Positions 22,624 through 35,096 of a stretch of DNA of 64,000 bases are shown here, in pieces. The translations under genes and the position numbers were made by a program. This DNA comes from Cliona cf. orientalis (lineage: Eukaryota > Porifera > Demospongiae > Clionaida > Clionaidae). The notes under the pieces were generated by a model, which was given only the letters and a program-made list of their open reading frames with translations, was not told the DNA's origin and made no database searches. Each line of letters opens with the position of its first letter. Within the stretch, counting starts at the first letter, position 1. Location of the stretch: positions 9,126,854-9,190,853 of the forward strand of contig OZ005689.1 in NCBI GenBank assembly GCA_963930775.1, given 5' to 3'.

Positions 22624-22835
22624 GGTGGGGCGTGCGTAAAGAACGTGTCAAGGGTAGAAAGGCCTACAACGGTGGCCAAGAAGCGACCAGAGTACGTAAT
22701 TCTCGATGTTTTCTTCTCCAGCCTACTTCTAGCCTTCTTTCTGGGCTCGTGTAACCGATCGCTCGTCGTTCAGGTGGCTTGCTGGGCATATGTGCCTAAC
22801 AAGGAGCGGTAAAGCTCACAAAACTATGTGCTTAA

Positions 22836-23495
22836 GGTTACAGGATAGTATTCGACGCGCAATTTATAAATGATTGCGCACGGACACAGTTCACGTATGT
22901 TTCAATGCGGTTTTGTCAGAAATGCGAACGAATGGTGGTTATTTTCAGATGTAAACACAAGTCCAAATTTCTGCGTCAACTTTTGAAGACCAGAGACTTG
23001 AACGAACTGACTTCGCTGTCGTTCACGATAGTCCATCGATCGGAGCAGGGCCAAGTATAACGCTTTTTCGAAAACTCTAAGATGGTGAGTCATCAGACAA
23101 GGTTTTGTCCTGGAGGGTCGCCATTAAGCAAGTCACATGGCAACCGAGCAATAAGTTTTTATGTTCGCTTTCTGTTCGTATAACTCGACAGAGTTCAAAC
23201 GCTATACTTGGCTCTGTAGAGACTCGTAAGCTATCATTTCGTTTGTATGTCGATACATAGAGGCTGTTTACTTTGGCAAAAACTGACGCAGAAATTTGCA
23301 AAACTTACCCGTGCTTGCAGACAGACAGTGGCAGGTTTGGTTTTCGTTTTTGTGGACCATGGGGCAGGCATCAGGAGAGCTACTTACCTGTGCCTTGACT
23401 GTACAAAGAACGTGGACAAAAACTGGAATATAACTGTCTCATTTATTATTCATGTGAACTTTGACCATGCGGGGGCGGAACACTATCCCGTAACC
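22836..23495. mobile_element. TTAA-flanked element (piggyBac/Kolobok type)
   Basis: Inverted ends GGTTACAGGATAGTATTC and ACACTATCCCGTAACC sit between TTAA tetranucleotides (22832-22835 and 23496-23499). A TTAA target duplication is typical of piggyBac and Kolobok elements. No transposase is encoded. A lone related end occurs at 43957. Confidence 0.75.
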
Positions 23496-24495
23496 TTAAT
23501 AAAAAGTATGCGCATAACAGCGAGCAGCGCTTAACAAACAGTTTCTACGGTATTATCCATGTATTCAGAATACTTCCATGGCTATGAATCCTGATCTGCA
23601 TAGCAACCAACCATGCACACAGTTATCAACCAAATGTACATGCAGAATATTGCACACCCTAACAATAACATATCTATTACCAATCACATGCACTGATTGT
23701 CAGTGGATTGTCATATGAATAAGACAAAAAGTTCATGTCAACCAGCTATCCCACACACAATGATTATAGTAATGAATGCACTTATAGTGCAAAACGCTTG
23801 GCGCCGAGAATGAACACTACAGCGAGACTACAACTGGCAGCGTCTACAGCAGACATAAACATGATCTAGCTAATGAGTTCTCACCTCTTCCAAATCAAAG
23901 CTGGTTGCATAATATTATCATGAGAGGGTGCTGCTATTACAAGAAATTCCCTTCAAAGCTTAGCTCAAGATGAACACTTCCTCCAGAGTTGCGATTGCTA
24001 GCACGTTACACTCGAGATCGACCAGCCAAGAATCAAGAACAATGCCTAGTGTAAAGACACGTGGAATGCAATTACAGAAAGTAGGTCTATATTGTACATG
24101 TATTGTTTGTGCAAGTGCGTCCGCTGGAACGCCAATAGTTAATATTGATTTCGAATCTGACTGACGCGTGTAAATTGCTGCACACAGCACAAGAATCGAG
24201 CCAGAAGTCACCAGCTCAGTATACAATGGTTATCTTCTGCTCACAGAGACACAGAAAGTGCTATACCTGCATACGTATGAATCACACAGCTCGATAGTAC
24301 AAATGCCTGACAATTCAGCATACTGAGTCACGATTAAAAGCTATGTATCAAAATAAAAATTAAAATTATGAGGAAGAGCTACAGCAACTGATTGTGTAAA
24401 ACTTTATGATATCAGCTAGACTATTAAAGTAAGTAGTTATATTATTATCTATACCTAACTGCTGAATGAATCAGGTAGCGTGCACTTTATAGATA

Positions 24496-24867
24496 GTTCC
24501 GACGTCAACGTTTAGCCAATTCGCGCTTGCTGCTGAGGCGCGAATCACGCCAAGTCATGCCTTCGCTGGTTGGCAAGAATACACAGGCCTCTATGGAAGA
24601 AATGTAGTTCTACGTAAAATCGGCAACGTTGAAGCAAGCAACTCGCTGTAAACACTAGCGTACAGTGGGCTTGCACATAGGTGAGAGTGCAACTGAAACG
24701 AGATAAGCCCAGTTTGAATACTGTCTGCTCTAGAGGCCGTTTAAGTAGTTCTGCCATTTACCAACCGGTGAAGGCGTGATTCGCAATACGTTTTTACCAA
24801 CCGGTGAAGGCGTGATTCGCGCCTCGGAGTAAGCGCGAATTGGCTAAACGTTAATTCACGCCGGAAC
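24496..24867. mobile_element. TA-flanked MITE with GTTCCG ends
   Basis: Left GTTCCGACGTCAACGTTTAG and right CTAAACGTTAATTCACGCC..CGGAAC are inverted and flanked by TA. The words CAATTCGCGC and GAGGCGCGAATCACG pair across the element. A short tandem duplication (ACCAACCGGTGAAGGCGTG twice) lies at 24759-24815. The stretch 24870-25740 shows no gene. Confidence 0.75.
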
Positions 24868-25740
24868 TATGTGTAATAATATTATTAGTATACCCACCTT
24901 TACTATGATCTCTTTAGCTCTGTCACTTTGCTGATGGAAATAACTTTTCAATCTCAAATCTTACGTCTGACCGTGACAGTAGCTTATGGAAGGTTAGCGA
25001 CAGGCGTACGTGACCCGATTATCTGATTAGATTGCATCAAATATTTAATCTACGTAGCTCCGCCAGACAAAGGGGAATTTCAAAATGACTTATCGGGGTA
25101 AAGCATTTCTTTCTTGTGGCTGCGCAGGAATTTTTGTAAGTGCATGGACATAATACCTGCGACTGAAACAGATATCACTCCCACGCAAGTCCGGGTGTTT
25201 TTATTCAGCGGAATGGAACGATGGAATGGAATGGTGGAATGGAATAGTGGAATGATCACGCCCACAGAGCGCGTTCCGTGACGACCTATACCGATTATAT
25301 TGAGACACTAGCACTACTGAGCTGAGCATGATGCAGTAGTCCTATGCTCAAACTTGTGCAAACCAATAGTATTAGTGGATCTTTGAACTGATCCAGCAAC
25401 AGTAGAGATCAGAAGTGTGGGCTCAAGATTTAGTCTGAAACTGTGATGAAAGTTGGTCACAAATTGAAAGAGAATTTCCAAGTTCAGCTACAGTTGAAGT
25501 TTATTCAACCGGCATAGTAATGATAGCACTGCTTATTAAGTATTTACAATGGCATCACATAGCAGGCATAATAATTATTAGTAACCTATTTTTTTTTCTT
25601 TATGATAATTTATGCATAAGTATGCAAGGGACACATAAAATAGTGCAGAAAAAGCACTAGTGCAAAGTATGTATCCATGAGAGTGACATAAATTTAAAAT
25701 TATAATACATAGTACTATTGTTATGACGTGAATGACATTA

Positions 25741-28490
25741 AATTTAATAATAGCTAAGATTTAATGAACGTGTGTTAACTGCCTTTTGAAGGAGGGTAAG
25801 GATGTGGTGGTTGTTATTGATGAAGGAAGAGAGTTCCACAATGATATTGTACGATGAAAATATGAGCCCTGGAGCAAGTTGGTATGTGCAAAAGGCAATT
25901 GCAAGATATATCTATTTGCTACATTTGAGCGAGTGGAGTAGGTGGTAGAGTAGGTCAAGAGAGGAGCATTCGGTAGGATACATTCTCCATTAATGATTTT
26001 ATGTAGGAGGCCAAGACTAAGGTGATCCCTCCTAGTAGAGAGCTCTGGTAGACAGTGACACTTCTCAAGCAGATCCTTGTACGACATACTCCACTCTTTT
26101 GTGCACACTCTAAGTGCAAACTTTAGCACATATTCCAATCTATTAACATCTTTGGTTAAATCAGGACTCCATACAGGAGTAGCATATTCAAGATGTGGCC
26201 TAATAACGGATAAATAAATCTTAAGGAGAGTCTCAGGATCTGACCATTGGTAGAGCTGCCGGTACAGCATTCCTGTAAGCCTTCGAGTCTTGGCCACAAT
26301 CTTTTCAACATGAGGTGACCATGATATATCGGTTATATGAGAGTGTTACACCTAGATAGCTATACTTGTATTCAAAGACTCTTTCTAAGGCTTGCCCATA
26401 CAATTTCAGCTCAGGGACTGGAACCGCTACTTGTCCTACGCCTCGTTACAATCATAGTTTTGCACTTTGCAGAGTTTAATCGGAGATTGCTCCCAGTGAC
26501 CCAGCATCCAACATTGTTGATACCCTGTTGTATATACACAGATGAAATTTTGTGGGTTGTTAATGATTTTATATAATAGCATGTCATCAGCATAATATAG
26601 AGTTATACAATTGCCTTCTATCACAGCAGAGTCGACTGAATCATTGATGTATATTAGGAACAGCAATGGGCCCAGGACTGACCCTTGAGGAACACCTGAT
26701 GTAGCACTGCAAGTTGTAGATGTCTTTCCATTCAGGACAACATACTGCTTTCTGTCCATCAAGTAAGAGCATATCCACCTAACTTAGTAAGTATGTAGGG
26801 GTCAAGGTCAAGTGCTCTAAGTTTGTCAATAAGTGATTTATGAGGAACAGAGTCAAATGCCTTCCGTAAGTCGAAGAAGACAGCACATATTTCACTACTA
26901 TGGTCGAGAGCTTTTGACCATTCGTATACAACATCAATAAGAGCAGATACTGAAGATTTCTTTGGCTGAAAGCCCCATTGTTGTAGGGCAATGGGATGAT
27001 ACAAATTTAGATGGTTGAAAATTAGGCCATAGATGTGCCTTTCAAGTAGCTTGCTTAGGATTGGGAGCAAGGAGATCGGTCTATAGTTTGACACACTGGT
27101 ATCATTGTTCCCTTTCGGAATTGGAACAACAGACGATGTTTTCCAGGCAGTAGGGAATTTCCCGGAATGAATTGACATGTTCATGAGCTTTGTAATTCCA
27201 GGATCGAGCAATGCTGGTAGCTGTTTGTTTCAGCATAGTACCTGATATGCTGTCTGGCCCACTCGACTTGGTTGTGTCTATTGACAGTAGCATTTCCAGA
27301 ATCTCATCTTCTGTGCACAGAAGCTCCTCAGGGCAGGAATATTGGTCTGATTGGCTCAGTTGGTTATAATCAGACATATTAATAGGTGGGTGGGCATCGT
27401 TAAAGCAAGATGAAAAGAAATTGTTTAAGAGAGTGGCCTTTTCAGCATCATTGTGGACTGCCTTCTCGTTATTATCCTTCAGGATAGGAATGGAAGATGT
27501 TTGCTTTGTTAGGCATTTTATGACCTTCCAGAAGTGTTTTGGGTTAGATTTTAGCTTTTTGAAGTATTTCAGTTTAACGTGTTTGCAACTTTGTTTCTCT
27601 TTTTGTTGTAGTCGTTCCAATGGTCTAATCTTCTAGTCTTATGAGTTGGCTCACCCATCACCAGAGTAAGCATTAATGAGTTACAAAAATTAGTCAATTT
27701 AGTTGTCATGGGATGAAAAATCAATATTATTGAAATCGCCCAATACAATGAAATTAGAATATTTAATAATATCAAGTGACTCAACTACGTTACAAAAAGT
27801 ATCAAAATATTATGATATATCAGATGATGGTGGTCTATAAAAAATGGAGATACAGAACTTATGTTTACAAAACTCAATACAAAGTGGTAAAAATTCTAGT
27901 TGAGTAGGAAGCAAGGAGGGGGTTACAAAAGGTAAAATAGAACAAGGTAAAGTATTTTTGACAAAAACAATAATCCCACCACCATATCTATTCCTGTCCT
28001 TTCTGAAAATAGTAAAACCAGGTATGTACAGCTCAGTATTTGCTAGCCTACTACATCAGATAACCAAGACTCTACAATACAAATAATAATATCATAAGAA
28101 TTATCTACACACAAAGCACGTAATTCATCTAGTTTAGGAAGTATACTACGAGCATTTAAGTACAGTAAATTAAGGCATGCATTATGCTTACTGGTGTTCA
28201 TGTTTTTGCCTCTTGACCATGATTTGTTAACAAAAAAGAATGAGATGGCTGTAACAGTTATGGTTCAGATCCTGGGGCATCCTGTGGGTCAGGGAGACTG
28301 GAATTGTTGATAACGATGTTTTCTGTCTGCAAATCACTGTTTTGATTATTACTTGTGTCGTCAGATGTCGCAGGGCTTGAGGTATTGTTTGCATTGGTTG
28401 AAATACTGTCAGGGCTGTCGCTTGCTCCAGGGCTACCAGTACTGCTTTGATTTTAATAATAATAATATCGTAGTGATCGATGTTCAATGC
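25741..28490 (-). pseudogene. LINE non-LTR retrotransposon, endonuclease plus reverse transcriptase, decayed
   Basis: Read on the minus strand, a disordered Ser/Asn-rich leader lies near 28440-28260. An AP-type endonuclease start follows near 28180 (LLYLNARSILPKLDEL, then CIVESWLS and RYGGGI). Reverse transcriptase runs from about 27100 to 26580, with YRPISLLPILSK, FFDLRKAFDSVPH, GVPQGSVLGPL and the catalytic YADD near 26590. The C-terminal thumb region ends near 25761. Several frameshifts and stops split it into at least four frames, so it is not functional. The layout fits the jockey/CR1/L2 group of LINEs; the clade is not resolved. A separate frame at 28490-28625 may be its 5' part. Confidence 0.85.
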
Positions 28491-28879
28491 CAAAGCTCAG
28501 ATACCTCTTTTATCCCAGCCCCTACTCTGATACTTGGTCTATTAAGTATCATGCAAGTTTTCTCAAATTCTAAAAGTGAAGCAGTTATAGCCGCTCTACT
28601 CCCAATGAAGCTTTTAAATGTCCGGTGTATGTATGATATGGGACCCCCATGTCGCTGGCTATAGAGTGGTGTCCCCCTTCATGTGATACAGGGATCAAAT
28701 AATTTTTTATATGCTGCACAATTTATCATACAGTATTTTTTTTTTTCTCTATGAAATTTTAATGCATTGCATAGTGGTTGGACAGTTAGCCTTGGGCTAG
28801 TGTTGAAGTCCTCCCACGGAACACAAAGGATAGACAAAAAAAGAGAAAACTGGACACAAAAAGTGCATACGAGGGGAAA

Positions 28880-29580
28880 ATGAGGGAGTCTTAGATTAGG
28901 CAAGGGAAAGGCGACTCTTGAAAATATTAGGAGAGGGGCTGTTGACCACAAATGAAGATAGGGAATTCCAGGTAGGGATAACATCTATGAAGAAAGAGTG
29001 ACGATAAGAGAGAGTGGAAACAAAAGGTTGAAAAAGTATTCTATTGTGCTTATGACGGGGAGATGGGCAAGGGTGAAATGTGAAGGTTGATTGTGGAATG
29101 CGGAAATTGTTGTTCAAGATGTTATAAAGGACCTTTAACTTGATATTCTGCCTGCGAACTTTCAAGGAGGTCCACCCCAGTGTTGTTAGTAGCTTGTCAG
29201 TGTTTATGGTCCAGTTGTGAAACACCATCCTGCCTGCAAACCTTTGCATACTGTCTAGTCTGGCGATGTCTTGCTTTTGGTGGGGATCTCACACTGTGGA
29301 GCAATAATATTCCAGTTTAGGCAGGATTGTTGCATGAACTATTTTCCGGCAGACATCAACTGGAGCATGGTGAAGGTGTCGATGGACAAGACCAATCTTT
29401 TTTTTGGCTGCCTTACTGATGTTGGTGATGTGCTCAGACCAGGTCAGGTTTGACGGATGGACTGGGAGGGGGGGGGGGGGGGGGGGGATGATGTGACCTT
29501 CAATCTTAAGGTTGGTGGAGATTGGTCGACGAGAACGTGAGATAGTTAGGAGCTTGGTTTTGGTGTGGTTTGGCACCCTT
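28880..29580 (-). pseudogene. Second LINE fragment, reverse transcriptase C-terminus
   Basis: Two frames, 29576-29289 and 29249-28896, together match the region downstream of the YxDD box in LINE reverse transcriptases: KTKLLTISR, LTWSEHITNISKAAKKKIG, LPKLEYYCSTV, then FFIDVIPTWNSL. A run of about 20 G bases near 29465-29487 is inserted in the coding region. It has no 5' part. From 29590 to 30900 I see only an AT-rich repeat near 29600-29765 and no gene. Confidence 0.8.
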
Positions 29581-30920
29581 TACCAAATGATTGAATAATA
29601 TAGTCTCTAATTTTTCGGCAAAGGTCGTCATGCGTATATGCTATAAACGGGAATGGAATGCGCACGCAGACAGAATGTTGAATATTAATCTCTAAAAATT
29701 CGGCGAAGCTAATGCAATAATATTATTATTTTCATGCTGAATTTTTAGAAGAAATACGGTAGTATCACGAGTCACCAAATCAAACCACTTGAATTTGTTT
29801 TTTTGATCAAAATTTAATTGCACGAACAATCTGGAGAAATTAAAGAAATTCTCCAAAAAATACGTCCCAAGGAACTTGGTGTGCTAAATACGCCCACTCA
29901 TTTATTGCGCTTCCACCCCAAATTTTTATCACTAGATGAAACCCTGTATTATAATATAGGATGGAGGTTTGAACAGCAAGGTAGAGGAAGAACATACCAA
30001 TGGATCATTAATTCCCCAAAGCGAGAGGGAAGCAGTTGACAGCAGTTATAATGTTATTATACACATTATTATGGAGATCCAATGGGTGCAAATCTGGGAT
30101 GTTTGGGAAATTGCGAGAGTGCTTAATATCCTAAGGATGTCAAGAAATGTATGTATGAGCTTTATACAAGAACAAATAAAGCATGCACCACTATTTAGCT
30201 AGCGCCAATCCTAATTTTCCTCCCAGTTTTGTGGTGTGATAATTATAATTATAGAATAGACACTCTTGCACAACCTGTCAACTAGTGTAAAAGGCCATCC
30301 CAAATAACTATTGTGCATGATGTACAACATGAGTATCCATCCTACTAGTTACAGGGTTTGCCCTGGCCCTTTTATGTACTATAATTTTTATGCTTGCAGG
30401 GAAGCAGGCAAAACTCCAGGCCCTACAGAATCGTACGCATCTGAAACAGACCGCTCGACCACCATGCCAAGCAGAATTCTATGATAAGAAAATGTTTGGG
30501 CCATACTAATTATTATGTAGCTAGTGGGCAGTCACGTAGCTATAATAATAGTATTATTCCTAAAGTGCCCATGGGGAAGTCAATTGAAGAAACTGTAGCT
30601 AATAATAATTTATTATGGTGATGCCCCTTTGTCAACATAAAGCACTTTATAATGTTTCTGATGACATTGTGATATACTGGGTACAAGATGTACAGTCATC
30701 AAATTTAATTGCTATTAAGTCATACAAGCAAGCTGAGTGTTCGAGGCAACCTACCACAAGATTTAGTGAGTACACCTCCAAAAACAAATTATTATTGATG
30801 GCATGCTAGCAATAAAACGTTACAGCACAATTGAATGTAAAATTAATTATTATAAGCTTAGACTTAAACATAAACAATTTCCTTTCTATCTCTGTAATGA
30901 TCAAGGTTAGCTAGTTATAA

Positions 30921-33900
30921 TTATTGCATTGGAGTTAGTCCATAATTATTCTTATCAACATGATCATAATGTATTATGGTGTCACTGATTGTTTTAGGAT
31001 TCTTCCGGCCAGCAATGTAGACAGCTAATTTAAAAGCAATTATGCCAAGCAGAACAAGAAGAAGAAGAAACAGCAATGGTAAAACAATGCTCAGAGTAAG
31101 TCTGGTACCATCCATTGATGTCAATTTTAAATCTAAAGAGTTTAATTCATTAAATTTAAATAATAAATTTGACAATGTTAATACCTGGTTTACATGTGAT
31201 GTTTGACTCGAGCAATGCACACTGAGTGTCAAAAATTACATCATTAAACTTTAGGAACATCATTGATACTCGAACAGTGCCACACTGAACATTTTCTATC
31301 ATTTTACGATGTTGTCTCGAGCAGTTAAATATTATGATCTCCTGAGATCTTTCTGAGTCTACTGGTGGTAGTTCTATCATCAGTTTCACATCCGTGAGGT
31401 ACGTGTGATTGCATCTGAAAGTTACATTTGTTCCACTTTCTGAGGTATTGTTATAAACCTGTAAACTAACTGTGTGGATAAACAATAATTGATGTCGAAT
31501 AACAGATCACTGCCATCATAATGATATACCGTTATACTATTAGTGGGAATTAACTTTCAAAGGAAGGGAAGACTTTTGCAGATCAGAATATTTTGCAAAT
31601 CTTTTGCACAAATCGGTGTGGCATACCTATAAACAAAACTTTTGTGGGTGGCTGTAAAGTCGTGAATATTTTCTCCTTTAAAGTTTTCCGCTATAATATA
31701 CAAGTAGTTAGTGAACTTGAGGATAATATCTCTCTTTTGTGTACTATAAGCATAATATATATATTGGCTAGAATATCACCACAATCTTGTATGATGCATA
31801 CCGATAACGTTTTGTATAGCACACTGGCAAGGGTTCACAGCTGCACCTGCAAATATAATGTAGACTCATTAACACTCTGCGTGTATCTGCCTCAGTGGCA
31901 GTACATTTAATTTCCTTTTCTCATGCCAGGATAATTTTTTGTGTGTCCGGTGTCAATCACTGATTTATTTAGTATATAGGCAGTTGATTGGCTAAGAAGT
32001 ATCAAGAAGGTACTATAATTATGATAGGGTGAGAACTACAGAATTTGATATTATCAGACAATCACTACCAAGGTTAACGGATGATGCAATACTGACTGTG
32101 AGCATGCACTTTGACTTAGTACACCTTGTGCATATACCTGAGGCAATTGTGTGAATCACTGAATTTGAGCTTTGCTGGTGGCTGTGTGTGCTGATGTTAA
32201 TACTGAAAGGTGCACACACAGAATGGGCACGTGCTGGAGTATGTAAGCAAGATCCTGGTGATACATGCACACTCTTGTGCGTCAAGTATCCAGTCACATC
32301 AAAAATTGATACATCATACGATTTATTTCCTGCATACTGAGAGCAAATTCTTGAGTATGTATCAAAGCATATCTCTCCTGTTGATGAATTTATGACTTCA
32401 TTGAAATTGGTAGCTGCAAACATAAATGGAGCTGAATCTGTTAATGGTTACAATAAGTAAAATATTTATATTTCTAACCTTTAACAATAAATTTGTACGA
32501 AGCAATGTACAGTTTAAATAAGGCTCTACTTCTTGTTGCGACGCACCAAGGACGCTGAGAGTAGAAGAAGTGAATTCTTGTGTTGTTCATTCCTACGGAA
32601 GTATTAGTGAAACACATCTTGAGCTGTGTCCCACTAGAATCGGTGCAAAGTTTTATAGAGTTGGAATATATTGAAGTATTAAAACTTTTATCTCCACATT
32701 GATTTAAGGCATAACACTGCTCTGATGTGTTAGTTAGATCAGGAAGAGTAACTGAGCAAAGGAAATCTGGCACACTGCTCATGGGGGAGTGTGGAAGTGC
32801 TGCAAAGGTTCCCTTGTCTGGTTCTGGTACATCTATGCAGGTGCACCCACTAACGAGCACTTGTATGTCATTTGTTACCACTGTGGAAACCAGAGTAATA
32901 AAGCCAGTATATTATATACACACACCAAATACCATTAAGTTAAAAACAAACCTCCATGCTTTATTCTGAATCTTTCATCGATTGAGAGATCTTGTGATGG
33001 TAGAGTGATATTCATGAAGGTATTGTTGTCTAATCCATGTGAAGATACCGTTATTTCAGTGTCATTAACAATATAATTGTTAGAAATATTCTGGGGGTCA
33101 CAATCACTTATGCTTAAAGAATATTCGGAATTTGGTTGGGAGAGATCGGTATCAGTATCTCTGTCGAATACTCTCCATGCCAGAGTGACATTATCTCGAG
33201 TAAAGTGAAGGTGTTGGTGGGTTAACTGAATGACAGTTGATTCAGGTCCTACTTGGATTGGTTCATCTGCATGGTATAGAAAAATCATATGTTGATTGTA
33301 GCACTGGCTTCCAGACTCGATTAGTGAAGCTCCTCTAAATTAAATCTGGGATCCAGTATGAATGTACTTGTAGCGGGATTATCAATACACTCTATTCAGG
33401 GCTACCGTAGGGCTGCGATTATTTTGAAGGTAAAAATTTTATCGGATTCTGGAAATAGTGCATCTAGCGGGTACGTACTCATTTAGCGATTTTTCATTCA
33501 AAAAATTAATGTTGAAAATTTTAATATTTGTGGGCACTATTTTTAGCGACAATTGGACAACTTTAATCGCTAATTTCACTAAAATTATTTAGTACCCGCA
33601 AACAAGTGTCCTTATGGTATTGCCATAATTATTATAAGCATAGGTTATCGCAAAAATTCTAATAATCTCAACACATGGAAACTAGCAGGTGCTTTTTATC
33701 AAGGGCTTATAGACTCCAAAAAGAGAAGAGGTCATGTACGTAGTAGGCACCTGGCAAAATTCACATCTAAACTAACAATAGTACAAATCCTCAATACCCT
33801 TAGCTAGTGTAATCCAGGCGGCAGCTGTTACTATAATTAGTTACAAACCACTGAAATTTGCTAGTGGTTTGGCAAGGGCTTATAGATACTGAAGGGGAAG

Positions 33901-34888
33901 GGGGGGGGGGTGTAACTGACATACTATCCTCTATAGCTAAGCCCTTATTTTTACTTAGGCCATCGCTTGTAATAAAATTGTTTCCTGTCCCCCACCCGCA
34001 TGTTATTCTGGCACCTGCATCCTCACTTATTATTGGCAGTTTCATTAGTCACGCAAGGAAAGTTTGGTGGTGTGGTCAGATTCAGTATATAGATAGCTTG
34101 CATGCAAGATAATGTTCGAAGTTACTGCATGAATTGTATGTCAGCTGATTGGAACGCTCAAATACCTTTCCCTGACCCAAAGATAGTGTCTATTTTCACT
34201 AGTCTAGATCCCTTATCTCTCCTTGAGACCTATAGCTAGCTAGCTATGATTGTATTCAAGTTATTATCATAATAACAAATATTGTGATTGTATATTCCTC
34301 CAAGTTTGGCACAAATAGTGAGCACTTAGTTAGCTATACCAGGTTAGCGCGGGCCCATGCAAGAATAGCTCATGGACTTAACTATTATTATTATGGTAAG
34401 ATCAAAACTTACCACTTTCCGGATCGAACACGACAGTTAGAATACCTAGTGAGCTCCTCCGTGGTGTAGGGTCACTTTGGGACCCTGATGCAACAAAGCA
34501 CTGTAAGGTCGTTCCATTTAGGTGTCTGGTGATCAATTTAATAATGATACCAGTCGAGTTGTCAGAGGTTACAAACGGAAAAGGAAGCTGGGTTGTGTGG
34601 TAGATCCTACCATTGATGCCCCAAAATGGGGTATATTCTAATCCATCAAATGGACACGGGATGAACTCATCTACATCTCCTTCAGCTCTTGTAATGTTTC
34701 TTGGTCCAGAGGTATTGATAGGCTCAGAAAATACATGTCCCACACACCACAAAAGAACTGTGGTTAAAGTTAAACACTGTTCTTACTATTGTGCTGCTAG
34801 CTAGGTTACATTCAAACTTACGAATGACGACGTTTATAGCAGGATTGGTTCTATGGAGAGGGACGCGCTTCTTGAAAGTAAAAGACAT
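30921..34888 (-). CDS. Type I membrane receptor with N-terminal Ig-like domain
   Basis: Minus-strand exons: 34822-34888, 34413-34757, 32952-33266, 32479-32880, 32138-32437, 31185-31469 and 30921-31132. All six introns have GT/AG ends and are phase 1; the product is 641 residues. Exons 1-2 give a signal peptide (VVILLLWCVGHVFS) and an Ig-like fold with a C..W..C pattern (FIPCPFDG, FWGING, TLQCFVA). Exons 3-6 each code one extracellular module rich in Cys and N-glycosylation sites; I cannot name these. Exon 7 codes a transmembrane helix (LSIVLPLLFLLLLVLLGII) and a 40-residue tail with YDHV and YGLT. Symmetric phase-1 modules are typical of shuffled extracellular domains. It is paralogous in its Ig domain to the divergent gene at 35097-36149. 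Function is unknown; recognition or adhesion is inference. Confidence 0.8.
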
Positions 34889-35096
34889 AGCGTCCGACTG
34901 AGTCTACCCCTAATCTATTTGCCGCCGAAACCAGTCAGGTCGCGCCCATTTGGAATGTGATTTGGGCGGGCTGATACTAGTATAGTAAACTTCAAGGGTG
35001 GGGTGCGCATGCGCATGCATGTACAAAAGTCAGTCCATAATCGTGAAACGCCAATAATTATTTGGCCTTGAACAGATCATCAGATGGGGCTAACAG
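34889..35096. promoter_or_regulatory. Shared promoter interval between two divergent Ig receptors
   Basis: Only 208 bp separate the two start codons. The interval holds a GC box (GGGCGGG, 34964-34970) and a perfect NRF1-type palindrome (TGCGCATGCGCA, 35004-35015), and is richer in CpG than its flanks. No TATA box was seen at a suitable place. Transcription start sites cannot be placed from sequence alone. Confidence 0.55.

Larger units (their letters stand above)
22146..23550. mobile_element. TA-flanked MITE carrying two nested insertions
   Basis: Ends CCGTAGAAACTGGTTGTTAAGC and GCTTAACAAACAGTTTCTACGG are flanked by TA (22144-22145 and 23551-23552). The ends share the AAGCGCATGC word with the 1476 family. 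Two younger elements sit inside, at 22268-22623 and 22836-23495. From 23560 to 24490 no gene was recognised. Confidence 0.85.

Noticed and set aside
24759..24815. Tandem ACCAACCGGTGAAGGCGTG as a possible regulatory repeat
   Set aside because: It is a local duplication inside a MITE, with no gene nearby to regulate.
33800..34045. Minus-strand frame that might be an extra exon of the long Ig receptor
   Set aside because: It covers a G-run and a repeat word (AAGGGCTTATAGA, also at 33700 and 39045). Exon 2 joins exon 3 in phase without it.
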